From the NCBI GenBank assembly GCA_040396955.1, contig JBBAWX010000003.1:124001-188000 (forward strand): a DNA stretch of 64,000 nucleotides, read 5' to 3'. This DNA comes from UBA965 sp040396955. Its GTDB lineage: Bacteria > Chloroflexota > Chloroflexia > Chloroflexales > Roseiflexaceae. Positions 50,444-58,805 of this stretch are shown in pieces (position 1 is the stretch's first letter; every line of letters begins with the position of its first letter). Position numbers and translations under genes: made by a program. The notes beneath the pieces are model-generated. The model did not search any database. It had not been told where the DNA came from and was given only the letters and a program-made list of their open reading frames with translations.

Positions 50444-51619
50444 TTAGCCGCGCACAATGGTTTTGACTGCCTCAATGAGGCGATCTCCGTCGTTTGGCGT
50501 ATTGTAGGCTTGGATGGCGGTACGGAGGTAGGTGTTGCCCTCCCATTCAACGACGGGGATTTCGATGCCGAACTCTTCCCACAGGCGCTGATAGTTGAAG
50601 CGTTCGCTACTTTTGGGGACCGGGCAGAGGGCCATCTGATTCCACCACTGCTGGCTTTCATCCGAGATGGGGGTCATCCCGGTCACTTGCGCAATTTCTT
50701 GACGGATGTGTGATGCCAAAGTATGGCAGGCCAAGCGGACTTCCGACCAGTTGTGTTTGTGTTGGAAGGCAATGGCGGCTGGCACTGCCAACCACGGTGC
50801 TGGGTCGTTGGTGCCGACGTTTTCGTAGAGGTTGACAAAGCGTGGCATCTCGTCGATGCGGCGTGACAAGTTCCAGCTACAGACGAGTGGTTCGAGCAAG
50901 TCCTGCTTATCACGGCGGGCATACAAAAAGCCGGCCCCTTTGGGGGCACACAGCCATTTGTGGCAGTTGGCCGCATAAAAATCAGGGTCGAGGGCGGTCA
51001 AATCGAGATCAATGTGACCGGGCACATGGGCACCATCGATGATGCTGTAGATGCCGGCTTTGCGAGCACGTTTGATGATTTCGGCAATTGGCAAAATCAG
51101 CGCAGTCGCTGAGGTGATATGACTGATTGAGATGGCCTTGGTACGAGGAGTGACTGCAGCCCAGATGCGTTCGACGACGTCGGCTTCGTTGCTGACGGGC
51201 AGGGGAATATCAACGGTGACCAACTTGCCGCCATAGCGATTGAGGTGGTAGTTCCACGTGTTGTTGATGGCCCCATATTCATGGTTGGTGGTGAGAATCT
51301 CGTCGTCTGGCCCGAAGCGCAACGAGTTGATGACGATGTTCATGCCATAGGTGATATTTGGCACGTAGACGAGGTCATCGGCATGTGCATGCACGAAGGC
51401 CCCGAGTGCTTGGCGGGATTCGGCGAGATGCCCCAAGCGCCGCCGCCCAAAGAAGTGCACTGGTTCGGATTCGAGCTCATCTTGCCAGTAGCGATAGGCG
51501 GCGATGACTTCGCGGGGGCAGGCTCCAAAACTTCCGTGATTGAGGAATGCGATGTCACGGCGCAAGTTGAATTGACTCGCGATAGCGGGCAGTGGCAACG
51601 ACAACGGTGGCGTACTCAT
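50444..51619 (-). CDS. Class V aminotransferase (isopenicillin N epimerase-like)
   Basis: A 391-residue PLP enzyme. 'RRDIAFLNHGSFGACPREVI' opens the isopenicillin N epimerase-like group; 'NITYGMNIVINSL', 'TTNHEYGAINNTW', 'IDGAHVPGHIDLDL' and the PLP lysine in 'ANCHKWLCAPKG' follow. Related enzymes include cysteine desulfurase-like and ergothioneine lyase-like proteins; the reaction here is not fixed. AGGAG lies 8 nt before ATG 51619. It is 20 nt after the WD40 gene and on the same strand. Confidence 0.85.
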   Translation of the reverse strand: MSTPPLSLPLPAIASQFNLRRDIAFLNHGSFGACPREVIAAYRYWQDELESEPVHFFGRRRLGHLAESRQALGAFVHAHADDLVYVPNITYGMNIVINSLRFGPDDEILTTNHEYGAINNTWNYHLNRYGGKLVTVDIPLPVSNEADVVERIWAAVTPRTKAISISHITSATALILPIAEIIKRARKAGIYSIIDGAHVPGHIDLDLTALDPDFYAANCHKWLCAPKGAGFLYARRDKQDLLEPLVCSWNLSRRIDEMPRFVNLYENVGTNDPAPWLAVPAAIAFQHKHNWSEVRLACHTLASHIRQEIAQVTGMTPISDESQQWWNQMALCPVPKSSERFNYQRLWEEFGIEIPVVEWEGNTYLRTAIQAYNTPNDGDRLIEAVKTIVRG

Positions 51620-51639
51620 CAATGCTTCTCCTGTGTGTG

Positions 51640-53877
51640 CTATTCCAGACGTAGGCGAAACGAGCCAATATCAACGGGGATGGAGGGGTCGTATCCCCGA
51701 CGATTCCCAGGTGGGGTGCGATTGAGCGCATTCATGAGCTCAAGCCAGCGGCGCTCATCGCCTTTGTAACGGCGTTGCCGGACCGCATCGTGAATCCAGG
51801 TGCGATCGGCGGGCCGGATATACAGTGGGATGCGCCGAATCAGGTCGTTGACGGCCATATCCCAGATGTGTATGGTGCCACTAATGTCAGCGCTTGCCAG
51901 TGTACGCCCGTCGTTACTCAAGGTGAGTGCAGTGATGCGATGCTGATGCTTGGTGAGCTCAATCGACTCATAAGACTCGTGCAGACGCCACAGCGTAATT
52001 GTGCCGTTGGTGTTGCCGGCCACAAGCATGCCGCGCTGCGGAATGGCGGTCATCGTGTGTGGGATGCCGTACGGAAGCGGAATGTTGGCAAGGAGCTCAC
52101 CGTTGTAGCTATAACGAATTTGGAAGCCACTGGTTGCAGACCCACTCAGTAGTTGTGCCCCATTGTGCAAAAACACCAACGGGGCCGTACCAGGATAACT
52201 CTGTTGGAGCAAACCGTCCAACACGCGCCAAATGCGCACGATACCGTCGCCGCCGACGGCTGCAATGAGTTCTCCGCTGGGGCTAAAGACGACGTGTTCG
52301 GGCACACATGGCATGCTGAGGCGTGCAAGCGGGTCACCGCGATCAAGCCAACGTGAGAGTGCATCGCCGGCAAGAAGCTCTCCGCTTGGCATGCGCCAAA
52401 GCGTGATGGCATGATCTCGTGGGGTATGCAGGCTGGTATGAAGCGATGGTGCGGCTCCTGAGACTGCGTAGTATTGTTGGTCGTCACTCACGGTGATGTG
52501 CGCAATGCGTGCCCCCGGGGTGCCGATGCTACTCAGGTGACTTCCTTGCATCGACCAAAAGTGGAAAGCGTCTTCGCCACCGCTCATCACCGTGTCGCTG
52601 TCTGCCACAAGATGGAGGGGAGCACGACCGGCAAATTGTTGGGCGATGCGGTGATTTTGCATATCCCAGATGTGAATATTGCCTACGCTCGCTGCACTAC
52701 AGAGCCATGCACTATCACGCGAGAATGCCAACGACTTGACCGGCCATTCACGTACCGGTGGCGCAGGGCGCTCACTTCCGTCATTGACGCGCCAGACAAA
52801 CACGGCGCCGGTGCCATCGGCCGCAGCCACATGCAGTCCATCAGGACTGAGGGCAAGATGATGAATGCCACGTTGACCAGCTTGGAAGCTTTGTTGGATC
52901 TGTGGTAGTGGTTCGTCACCCGCTAGGCACGTTTCTGAGAATTTGCGCAGGACATCGAGAGGCATGGTCTGATTGCGGCTTGCTGGCTCCGCAGTCGGGT
53001 CGAGATGTACAAGCAATCGCGCCGCCCAGCGAGCCGGGGCATAGCGAGTGACCACGGCCGCAATATGGTGGTTTGCCGGTTTTTGTAGATGATTGACGGC
53101 TTCTTGCCACTGCGCATCGTTGAGATGCGCCACATAGACCAGCGATGGGGGGAGCAGTGGTGGTGCATTGGGTTCGTCGTGGAGTGCATCGTTGATGCGC
53201 TTACGCATTTCGGCATCACTTTGCACATAGGCCTTGACAATCAACGTGCAATCAGGATCAATCGCTCTGAACGCATCGCGTTGATTGGTAAGGAGCAAGT
53301 AGAGGGCCCGAAGACTCATGTCTTCGGGCAGGTAATGGGCCCGCATGGCAATATCGAGGGCGAGTGGCAGTTGTTGCTCGATGCCGAGCATACACAGCGC
53401 TTGTTTGGCGTCGTTCCGTTGTAGGGCGAGCAGGCTACGCCGAGCCCGTTGCGCAATGGTTTGATTGCGATCGCCAGTGGCGAGCAGTAGCGCTGGGATG
53501 AGACCAGGGCGTGCCTGAACCAGCACTTCAAGTTGCCCGATGTGCAGGGCACTTAGCACGCGAGCATCGGGGGGGGCATTTGCGATCCAGCCATGTTGTG
53601 AAATCAAACGTCCGAGCGTGGGATGGCGGGTGAGCGCCCACACGGTGCAGATGATGTTGATGTGGCGCCAATCGGCATGCATCGACAACGCGGTACTTGC
53701 TGCTTGTGCGGCGTCGCTATCGGTGCCACTCATGATGGCATCCATGAGCACATCGAGTGAGCGCAGGGAGGCATCCTTGGCTAGGGCATTGGCCGCACGT
53801 AAGCGGCGTGTACGGCGGAGCAGATGGGTATTGCCACTCAGTGCTGCTTGGCGTTTGAGGAGTTGCTTCACATCCAT
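51640..53877 (-). CDS. HEAT-like/WD40-repeat protein
   Basis: A 745-residue, apparently cytoplasmic protein without signal peptide. The N-terminal half (to about residue 290) is helical with HEAT/Armadillo-like repetition ('LRSLDVLMDAIMSGTDSDAA', 'TIAQRARRSLLALQRND'). Residues about 340-690 hold WD40 repeats, for example 'GIHHLALSPDGLHVAAADGTGAVFVWRV', 'VKSLAFSRDSAWLCSAASVGNIHIWDM' and 'ITALTLSNDGRTLASADISGTIHIWDM' (regions given in part). It should act as a protein-binding scaffold. ATG 53877 aligns with a weak GGGA. The 220 bp before it show no clear promoter. Confidence 0.75.
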   Translation of the reverse strand: MDVKQLLKRQAALSGNTHLLRRTRRLRAANALAKDASLRSLDVLMDAIMSGTDSDAAQAASTALSMHADWRHINIICTVWALTRHPTLGRLISQHGWIANAPPDARVLSALHIGQLEVLVQARPGLIPALLLATGDRNQTIAQRARRSLLALQRNDAKQALCMLGIEQQLPLALDIAMRAHYLPEDMSLRALYLLLTNQRDAFRAIDPDCTLIVKAYVQSDAEMRKRINDALHDEPNAPPLLPPSLVYVAHLNDAQWQEAVNHLQKPANHHIAAVVTRYAPARWAARLLVHLDPTAEPASRNQTMPLDVLRKFSETCLAGDEPLPQIQQSFQAGQRGIHHLALSPDGLHVAAADGTGAVFVWRVNDGSERPAPPVREWPVKSLAFSRDSAWLCSAASVGNIHIWDMQNHRIAQQFAGRAPLHLVADSDTVMSGGEDAFHFWSMQGSHLSSIGTPGARIAHITVSDDQQYYAVSGAAPSLHTSLHTPRDHAITLWRMPSGELLAGDALSRWLDRGDPLARLSMPCVPEHVVFSPSGELIAAVGGDGIVRIWRVLDGLLQQSYPGTAPLVFLHNGAQLLSGSATSGFQIRYSYNGELLANIPLPYGIPHTMTAIPQRGMLVAGNTNGTITLWRLHESYESIELTKHQHRITALTLSNDGRTLASADISGTIHIWDMAVNDLIRRIPLYIRPADRTWIHDAVRQRRYKGDERRWLELMNALNRTPPGNRRGYDPSIPVDIGSFRLRLE

Positions 53878-54097
53878 GCCATCATCCCATCGTCGCAATA
53901 TGTAGCAGTTTCATCGTATCGTACAACAGACAGGCGCTCGTGCGGTGTTGGCGCGCTTGGCTTGCCTGGTGTCGGTTTGTACCGGTCGTGTGAAATCAAA
54001 CTTCGTACCGCTATCATACCAGCACACCACTGGTTGTCGTCTATGTGAAAGCCTGGCCCAGAACGGGCAACCGCGGCTATCTCGCTTGTTGTGGGTG

Positions 54098-54502
54098 CTA
54101 CCCCATGGCACTGATGTGCTGTGGCGTAATGGTGTAGCGGGCGCGGATTTCGTTGGGGTCGTCACTTTGGTAGATAGGGCGACCAAAATAGCGATTGGAG
54201 AGAAAGTTGATATGTGCTCGCCCAATCTCGCCAACGTCAATCTGGGTGATCGGCCCGCGGACCGCCACGTACCGGTATGAGTTACCAGGATCGACGATGA
54301 GGAGGGCCACATACGGGCGAGCCTGCATGTTGCGGTCTTTGATGCGTCCAGTGGCTGCATTGACATAAAACATCCCGTCCGCATAATGAAACCACACGGG
54401 CGTGACTTGTGGGGTGCCATCGGCCATGGTGGTAGCGAGGCTTGCCACAATCGGACGGTCGAGGAGATCTGCGTATTGTGATGGAATAATTGGACTGGTC
54501 AT
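54098..54502 (-). CDS. PPOX-fold, probable F420-dependent oxidoreductase
   Basis: A 134-residue split-barrel protein of the flavin/F420-dependent oxidoreductase superfamily. 'RPIVASLATTMADGTPQVTPVWF' (residues about 16-38) and 'KDRNMQARPYVALLIVDPGN' are family landmarks of the PPOX class linked to F420. 'RYVAVRGPITQID' completes the barrel. It could reduce a small quinone, flavin or tetrapyrrole-like substrate. GGGGGG lies 7 nt before ATG 54502. It overlaps the end of the luciferase-fold gene and closes the F420 operon. Confidence 0.8.
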   Translation of the reverse strand: MTSPIIPSQYADLLDRPIVASLATTMADGTPQVTPVWFHYADGMFYVNAATGRIKDRNMQARPYVALLIVDPGNSYRYVAVRGPITQIDVGEIGRAHINFLSNRYFGRPIYQSDDPNEIRARYTITPQHISAMG

Positions 54503-55500
54503 TGGGCGTCCCCCCATTTGAGGTTGGGGATAATTTGTGTGCCAAAGGTGCGGATGAAGGCCTCTTGATTGCGTCCCACATTGTGGACGTGAATTTCGTC
54601 GAAGCCGAGATCCACGAAGCGCTGAATGTAGGTGAGGTGCTCTTCGAGATTGGCCGAGATAAGCATGCGATTGGTGTAGTGTTCGGCGCGCACCATTTTG
54701 GCAATTTCGGCAAAATCTTCGGGGCTACGGATGTCTTGTTTGGGGAACGGCATGCCACCATTGGGCCATTCCACGAGTGCATTCTGGAGCGCCTCTTCGT
54801 AGGTTTCGGCCCACGACATGTGTAGTTGGAGCATCTTGGGCATATGGGCGGGCTGTTTGCCAGCAGCTTTTGCGCCATCGCTGAACTTCCCAAGGAGCAT
54901 TTTCAGTTTGTCGAGTGAGGCGCCGGGGGTGATAATGCCGTCGCACTCGCGTCCCGTCCATGATGCCGTGACAGGACCGGCTGTGGCCACCAAAATCGGT
55001 GGCGCCACCTCTGGCAGTGTCCACATTTTGACGCGTTCGATTTGGAAATACTTGGCGTTGTTGTGCCGTACTTCTTTGCCTGTGAATAATTGCTTGATGA
55101 TGTCGATGGCTTCTTGCATCATCGCCAAGCGGACGTGTGGCTCTGGCCAGACTCCGCCGACGACGCGCTCGTTGAGAGCTTCGCCACTGCCCAGCCCCAA
55201 CCAGAATCGTCCTGGTGTCAGCGCAGCCTGAGTGGCAGCGGCCTGGGCCACAACAGCCGGGTGATAGCGAAAACTTGGGCATGTGACCCCCGGACCAAAG
55301 CTGAGTTGGGTGGTCTGGGCTCCGAGTGCAGCCATCCAGCTCCACACAAAGGCGTTATGCCCTTGTTGGGGTACCCATGGTTGGAAATGATCGGCCGCCA
55401 TGACACCACGGAAGCCATGTTGCTCAGCGAGCTGTGCGTAGCAAAGGAGGTCGGTCGGGTGGAATTGTTCGAGGGCGGCAGCATATCCAATCAGGCCCAT
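54499..55500 (-). CDS. Luciferase-like F420-dependent oxidoreductase (FGD-like)
   Basis: A 333-residue TIM-barrel enzyme. 'GYAAALEQFHP', 'ADHFQPWVPQQGHNAFVWSW', 'FRYHPAVVAQAAATQAALTPG' (partly) and 'LGLGSGEALNE' closely follow F420-dependent glucose-6-phosphate dehydrogenase of actinobacteria as I recall it. 'GPVTASWTGRECDGII' is the usual F420 phosphate region. It would reduce F420 at the cost of a sugar phosphate or another alcohol; the substrate is inferred only. It starts 36 nt after cofC in the F420 operon. Confidence 0.85.
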   Translation of the reverse strand: MGLIGYAAALEQFHPTDLLCYAQLAEQHGFRGVMAADHFQPWVPQQGHNAFVWSWMAALGAQTTQLSFGPGVTCPSFRYHPAVVAQAAATQAALTPGRFWLGLGSGEALNERVVGGVWPEPHVRLAMMQEAIDIIKQLFTGKEVRHNNAKYFQIERVKMWTLPEVAPPILVATAGPVTASWTGRECDGIITPGASLDKLKMLLGKFSDGAKAAGKQPAHMPKMLQLHMSWAETYEEALQNALVEWPNGGMPFPKQDIRSPEDFAEIAKMVRAEHYTNRMLISANLEEHLTYIQRFVDLGFDEIHVHNVGRNQEAFIRTFGTQIIPNLKWGDAQ

Positions 55501-55536
55501 GGCGTGTTTCTCCCTTGTATGTACCGCAACGCACGC

Positions 55537-56184
55537 CTACGACGGCGCGATGTCGGTCTGGGGGCGGATATTCATGCGGGCAAGCAGGCGTCCGGTCTGA
55601 CGCCCACCCGGATTATTGAGCAGTCGGAACAGGTCGACTGGTCGGTCGATATCAAACGTAATGGGACCTTCGCTGATTGTCAACACGGGAATATCGAGTG
55701 CGCGGGCCGCGGCAATATGGCGTTGCATGCTTTGTTCGCCAAACGACCACTGCATGCGTTGTGGCACTGCGCACACAGCGGCCGTCGTCCCCCCATCCTG
55801 TGACGTTGCCAGTATCAAGCCGTTGTGCGGCATCTGGACAACAAATTCGTCGATATCATCTTCTTCGATGAGTGGGAGGTCGGCATGCAAAATCATCAAG
55901 GTAGCCGAAGCGTCAACGCCAGCAATGGCCTGTTGCAAGGCACCATTCAAGGACCCGGCAGTATCAGGGAGAAATTCGAGGTCGCGTGATTGCACGAGGG
56001 CTTGTGCCGCATGGTCGCTCGCAGTAACAATAACGCGGGCAATGCGTTGGCTGCGTGCCAATGCGGTGAGGACATCGTCAAGCATGGCGAGGGCGAGCGT
56101 GCGCCGATCGGCGGGCGACAAAATACTGGCGAGGCGGCTTTTGGCCTCACTGAGTGGTTTGAATGGCACGAGTGCTGTAATCAT
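55537..56184 (-). CDS. cofC: Phosphoenolpyruvate/2-phospho-L-lactate guanylyltransferase
   Basis: A 215-residue nucleotidyltransferase. 'LVPFKPLSEAKSRLASILSP' opens the CofC fold; 'LNGALQQAI' and 'LMILHADLPLIEEDDIDEFV' hold the metal-binding Asp pair, and 'ITFDIDRPVDLFRLL' is the closing motif. It activates phosphoenolpyruvate or phospholactate with GTP for F420 side-chain assembly. ATG 56184 overlaps the cofD stop, with GGGTGG 6 nt upstream. The C-terminal extension ('GRQTGRLLARMN') is not part of the core. Confidence 0.9.
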   Translation of the reverse strand: MITALVPFKPLSEAKSRLASILSPADRRTLALAMLDDVLTALARSQRIARVIVTASDHAAQALVQSRDLEFLPDTAGSLNGALQQAIAGVDASATLMILHADLPLIEEDDIDEFVVQMPHNGLILATSQDGGTTAAVCAVPQRMQWSFGEQSMQRHIAAARALDIPVLTISEGPITFDIDRPVDLFRLLNNPGGRQTGRLLARMNIRPQTDIAPS

Positions 56185-57158
56185 ACGCCGCCACCCAGGG
56201 TCGTGCAAAAATCAAGACAACGTTGCGCCAAACGTGCTTTGCGCTCAGGGGTCGCCATGATGGTATCGGTGACGCAGACAGCTATGCCGCTGGCTTCGAT
56301 GTCGCGGGCCAGGGCCGCATCGACATCGTCGATGACAATGCCGTCGATTATCCCGGTATACCAAGCGGCAATGCCACGTGCCGATATTTCGTAGCCGGCG
56401 TGCTCGAGCATGGGCACCAACGGCCCTTTAATCACGTTGCCACCTACAATTGGACTGACTGCAATGACTGGGATGCGCCGCTCCTTGAACCATTGCCGCA
56501 TGCCACGTAGCGCCAATATGGTGCCCACGCTGACAAGTGGATTGCTCGGTGCAATGAAGACGCGTTTGGCCTGTGCGAGCGCAGCCCAGACCTCGGGGCT
56601 GGCCTCGGCGGTCTCGATGCCATGATAGGCGATGCCAGTAATGGTGCTGCGTGCGCGGTCGCGTACGAGGAATTCTTGGAAGTGGACCCAGCCCTGTGGG
56701 GTGTTGATGTGTGTGGCCACATGGCTGTTGCTCATCGGTAACAGGGTCACGTTCACGCCGAGTGCACGCGCAAACTGCTGTGTAATCTGGGTGACGGTTT
56801 GGCCTTGGTGCATGAGCGCCGTGCGTTGGATGTGCAGGGCCAAGTCTTTGTCGCCGAGCATGAACCATGTCGGGGCTCCGAGGGTGCCAAGTAGCCCCAT
56901 GCAGTGATCGGTGTCGTCGATGATCCCCCATCCTTGCTGGGGGTGAATAATACCTGCAAGTGTGGAAAGGACGATGTCCACATCAGGGCTGATGTAGAGC
57001 CCGTGCATGATGATGTCGTCGCCCGTGTTGATGATGGTGGCGATGTCGGTAGGAGGATGTATGTGACAGAGACTATCAACGAAGCGTGCCCCGCCGACGC
57101 CGCCGGCAAGCACAACGGTCTCTATGGAAGGTGCGATGATATCATGTGCGTGTTGCAT
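56181..57158 (-). CDS. cofD: 2-phospho-L-lactate (phosphoenolpyruvate) transferase CofD/FbiA
   Basis: A 325-residue enzyme that transfers the activated phospholactyl or enolpyruvyl moiety to the deazaflavin Fo. 'VVLAGGVGGARFVDSL' forms the phosphate loop; 'TIINTGDDIIMHGLYISPDVDIV' (partly), 'LGDKDLALHIQRTALM', 'SNPLVSVGTIL' and 'VSPIVGGNVIKGP' are all CofD landmarks. It starts 27 nt after the nitroreductase gene. Fo synthase (cofG/cofH or fbiC) is not in the window, so the ring system is made elsewhere. Confidence 0.93.
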   Translation of the reverse strand: MQHAHDIIAPSIETVVLAGGVGGARFVDSLCHIHPPTDIATIINTGDDIIMHGLYISPDVDIVLSTLAGIIHPQQGWGIIDDTDHCMGLLGTLGAPTWFMLGDKDLALHIQRTALMHQGQTVTQITQQFARALGVNVTLLPMSNSHVATHINTPQGWVHFQEFLVRDRARSTITGIAYHGIETAEASPEVWAALAQAKRVFIAPSNPLVSVGTILALRGMRQWFKERRIPVIAVSPIVGGNVIKGPLVPMLEHAGYEISARGIAAWYTGIIDGIVIDDVDAALARDIEASGIAVCVTDTIMATPERKARLAQRCLDFCTTLGGGV

Positions 57159-57185
57159 TGATCTATTTTACCAAAAATCTGGACA

Positions 57186-57812
57186 TCATGGGGTGGTGTT
57201 TGGCACGTCGTGACGTAGTGTGTGACCAGCACGCTTGGGGCGACGCTTTGGTGGTTGTGCCATGTAGCCACACGGAATCAGGGCTTGTGGGTCGAGATGT
57301 GCCGGCATATCACACGCCGCACGCACCGCCTGTTGGCAAAAAAGCGGCGCGCACATCCATCCCGCATCGAGCCCGTGATAGACGGCAGTCAGTAAGAGAT
57401 TTTGGATGGCGCAGCCCATACTTTGGACTGCCATCATATATTCGGCGTGTTGGCGTTGCAGGTCTGGGTAATGGTCGAGGCGACTTGTGTCGATGCATGG
57501 CAAAAAGAGCAGTGGTGCATCGGAAATGCGTTGCTGCGAAGCGTCGATACGCTTCGTAATGGTGGTATCGTCACTCCCATCGGCGCGCAGGTGTGCCTCC
57601 CATTGCTGAGCCATAGCTACGATGAGCCGTTGTCGTGGTGCGCCCGGCGCAATCACCACAAACAACCACGGTTGACGACCATGGGCCGAGGGCGCAAGAG
57701 CGGCGGCATCGATGAGCGTCTGGACAAGCGATGGCGCCACAGCGCTGGGGCGAAAGCGACGTACGCTCTGACGTCGACTGATGATATCCGGGATGGCCGG
57801 GTTGTGGCGCAT
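57186..57812 (-). CDS. Nitroreductase-family protein, stand-alone FbiB C-terminal-domain homologue
   Basis: A 208-residue FMN-type nitroreductase. 'IISRRQSVRRF' is the FMN-binding start, then 'AAALAPSAHGRQPWLFVV', 'HLRADGSDD', 'AEYMMAVQSMGCAIQNLLL' and 'GWMCAPLFCQQAVRAACDMP'. This order resembles the C-terminal domain of actinobacterial FbiB, which reduces dehydro-F420-0. Here it is a separate gene 31 nt after cofE. The start is uncertain: 57812 leaves a 12-nt gap to GGGAGG, while 57824 has none. A general nitroreductase is the alternative. Confidence 0.75.
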   Translation of the reverse strand: MRHNPAIPDIISRRQSVRRFRPSAVAPSLVQTLIDAAALAPSAHGRQPWLFVVIAPGAPRQRLIVAMAQQWEAHLRADGSDDTTITKRIDASQQRISDAPLLFLPCIDTSRLDHYPDLQRQHAEYMMAVQSMGCAIQNLLLTAVYHGLDAGWMCAPLFCQQAVRAACDMPAHLDPQALIPCGYMAQPPKRRPKRAGHTLRHDVPNTTP

Positions 57813-57843
57813 GGTGCTGTGCATCCTCCCATTGGCGGATCGA

Positions 57844-58599
57844 TCAACGGAACAAATCACGAGCTGGATCGCGGAGCAGAGTTTGCGCACTCCCTGAGCC
57901 CGATTGGTAGTGGGCACCGCGCACCACCGCCACGGGGATTTGATCTATTTTGCCCATCACAAGTTCGGCTGCACTTGCGATTTCGTCGGCGATGGCGAGG
58001 GCACTGACCTTGAGGTGGTACCCATACGGATCGTTGACCCCCTGGTAGTGGATAATCGGCTCCATGCCGGCCACACCCACTGCAACATTAATTTGGCCTT
58101 CGCGCCACGCCCGCCCGAAGGAATCCGAGATGATAACGGCGACTTCCACGCCATACAGCGCCATCAAGGTGGTGCGGATGCGTGTCGCCGAGGCATCGGG
58201 GTCCACTGGCAGGAGGGTGATACGCGTGCCGCCATCGACGTTGGATTCATCGACTCCGGCGTTCGCACAAATGTGACCGTGGTGGGTTTCGCAGATGAGT
58301 ACGCCCCGATCCATGCGAATGATGCGTTTACTCTCGCGTAAGACGACCTCGTAATAATGGGCATCTTTATGACCTTGAGCGGCCGCCATATGGGCCATGT
58401 GCGATGGTTCCACACTCCGTGGGTCAACGATGCGTCCCTCGGCTTTGGAGACGATTTTTTGGGTCACGACGACAACGTCTCCGGCCTGTAGTGGCGTGTC
58501 AGTTGCCGTGAGTGCCGCACCAATCAACGCACCGACATCATCACCAGGCATAAATTCACCGAGCTCTGTTACAGGGAAAATCTGGATAGCACTGCGCAT
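57844..58599 (-). CDS. cofE: Coenzyme F420-0:L-glutamate ligase
   Basis: A 251-residue ligase, the usual CofE length. 'GDVVVVTQKIVSKAEGR', 'ICETHHGHICANAGVDESNV', 'IISDSFGRAWREGQINVAVG' and 'ASAAELVMGKIDQIPVAVVRG' (each partly) hold the GTP- and metal-binding residues. It adds the gamma-linked glutamate tail to F420-0. ATG 58599 is preferred over the frame to 58743 because family alignment starts at 'IQIFPVTELGEF'. It is the first gene of the F420 operon and is divergent from the acyl-CoA dehydrogenase gene. Confidence 0.93.
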   Translation of the reverse strand: MRSAIQIFPVTELGEFMPGDDVGALIGAALTATDTPLQAGDVVVVTQKIVSKAEGRIVDPRSVEPSHMAHMAAAQGHKDAHYYEVVLRESKRIIRMDRGVLICETHHGHICANAGVDESNVDGGTRITLLPVDPDASATRIRTTLMALYGVEVAVIISDSFGRAWREGQINVAVGVAGMEPIIHYQGVNDPYGYHLKVSALAIADEIASAAELVMGKIDQIPVAVVRGAHYQSGSGSAQTLLRDPARDLFR

Positions 58600-58758
58600 G
58601 TGGATTGCTTGATTCCTTCGCTGGTGGGGATGCTCTGTTTCCTCCTCAGTGTACCACTTTTTGGTGTGGCGGCAGGGTGATGTGCGGTGTGGTGTGGCGT
58701 TGGAGGCATTGGTGCAGTGAATGCCACGTGCTGGTGTCGCCACACCTGGATTTGCGTA

Positions 58759-58764
58759 TATAAT
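58759..58764 (+). promoter_or_regulatory. -10 box of the acyl-CoA dehydrogenase-etfBA operon
   Basis: TATAAT at 58759-58764, 41 nt before ATG 58806. The -35 region is not consensus (TGTCGC at 58735-58740). Confidence 0.5.
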
Positions 58765-58805
58765 AAGAGCGGTTTTGAGTGTTTTTTGAAGTTAGGGAGT
58801 CAACG

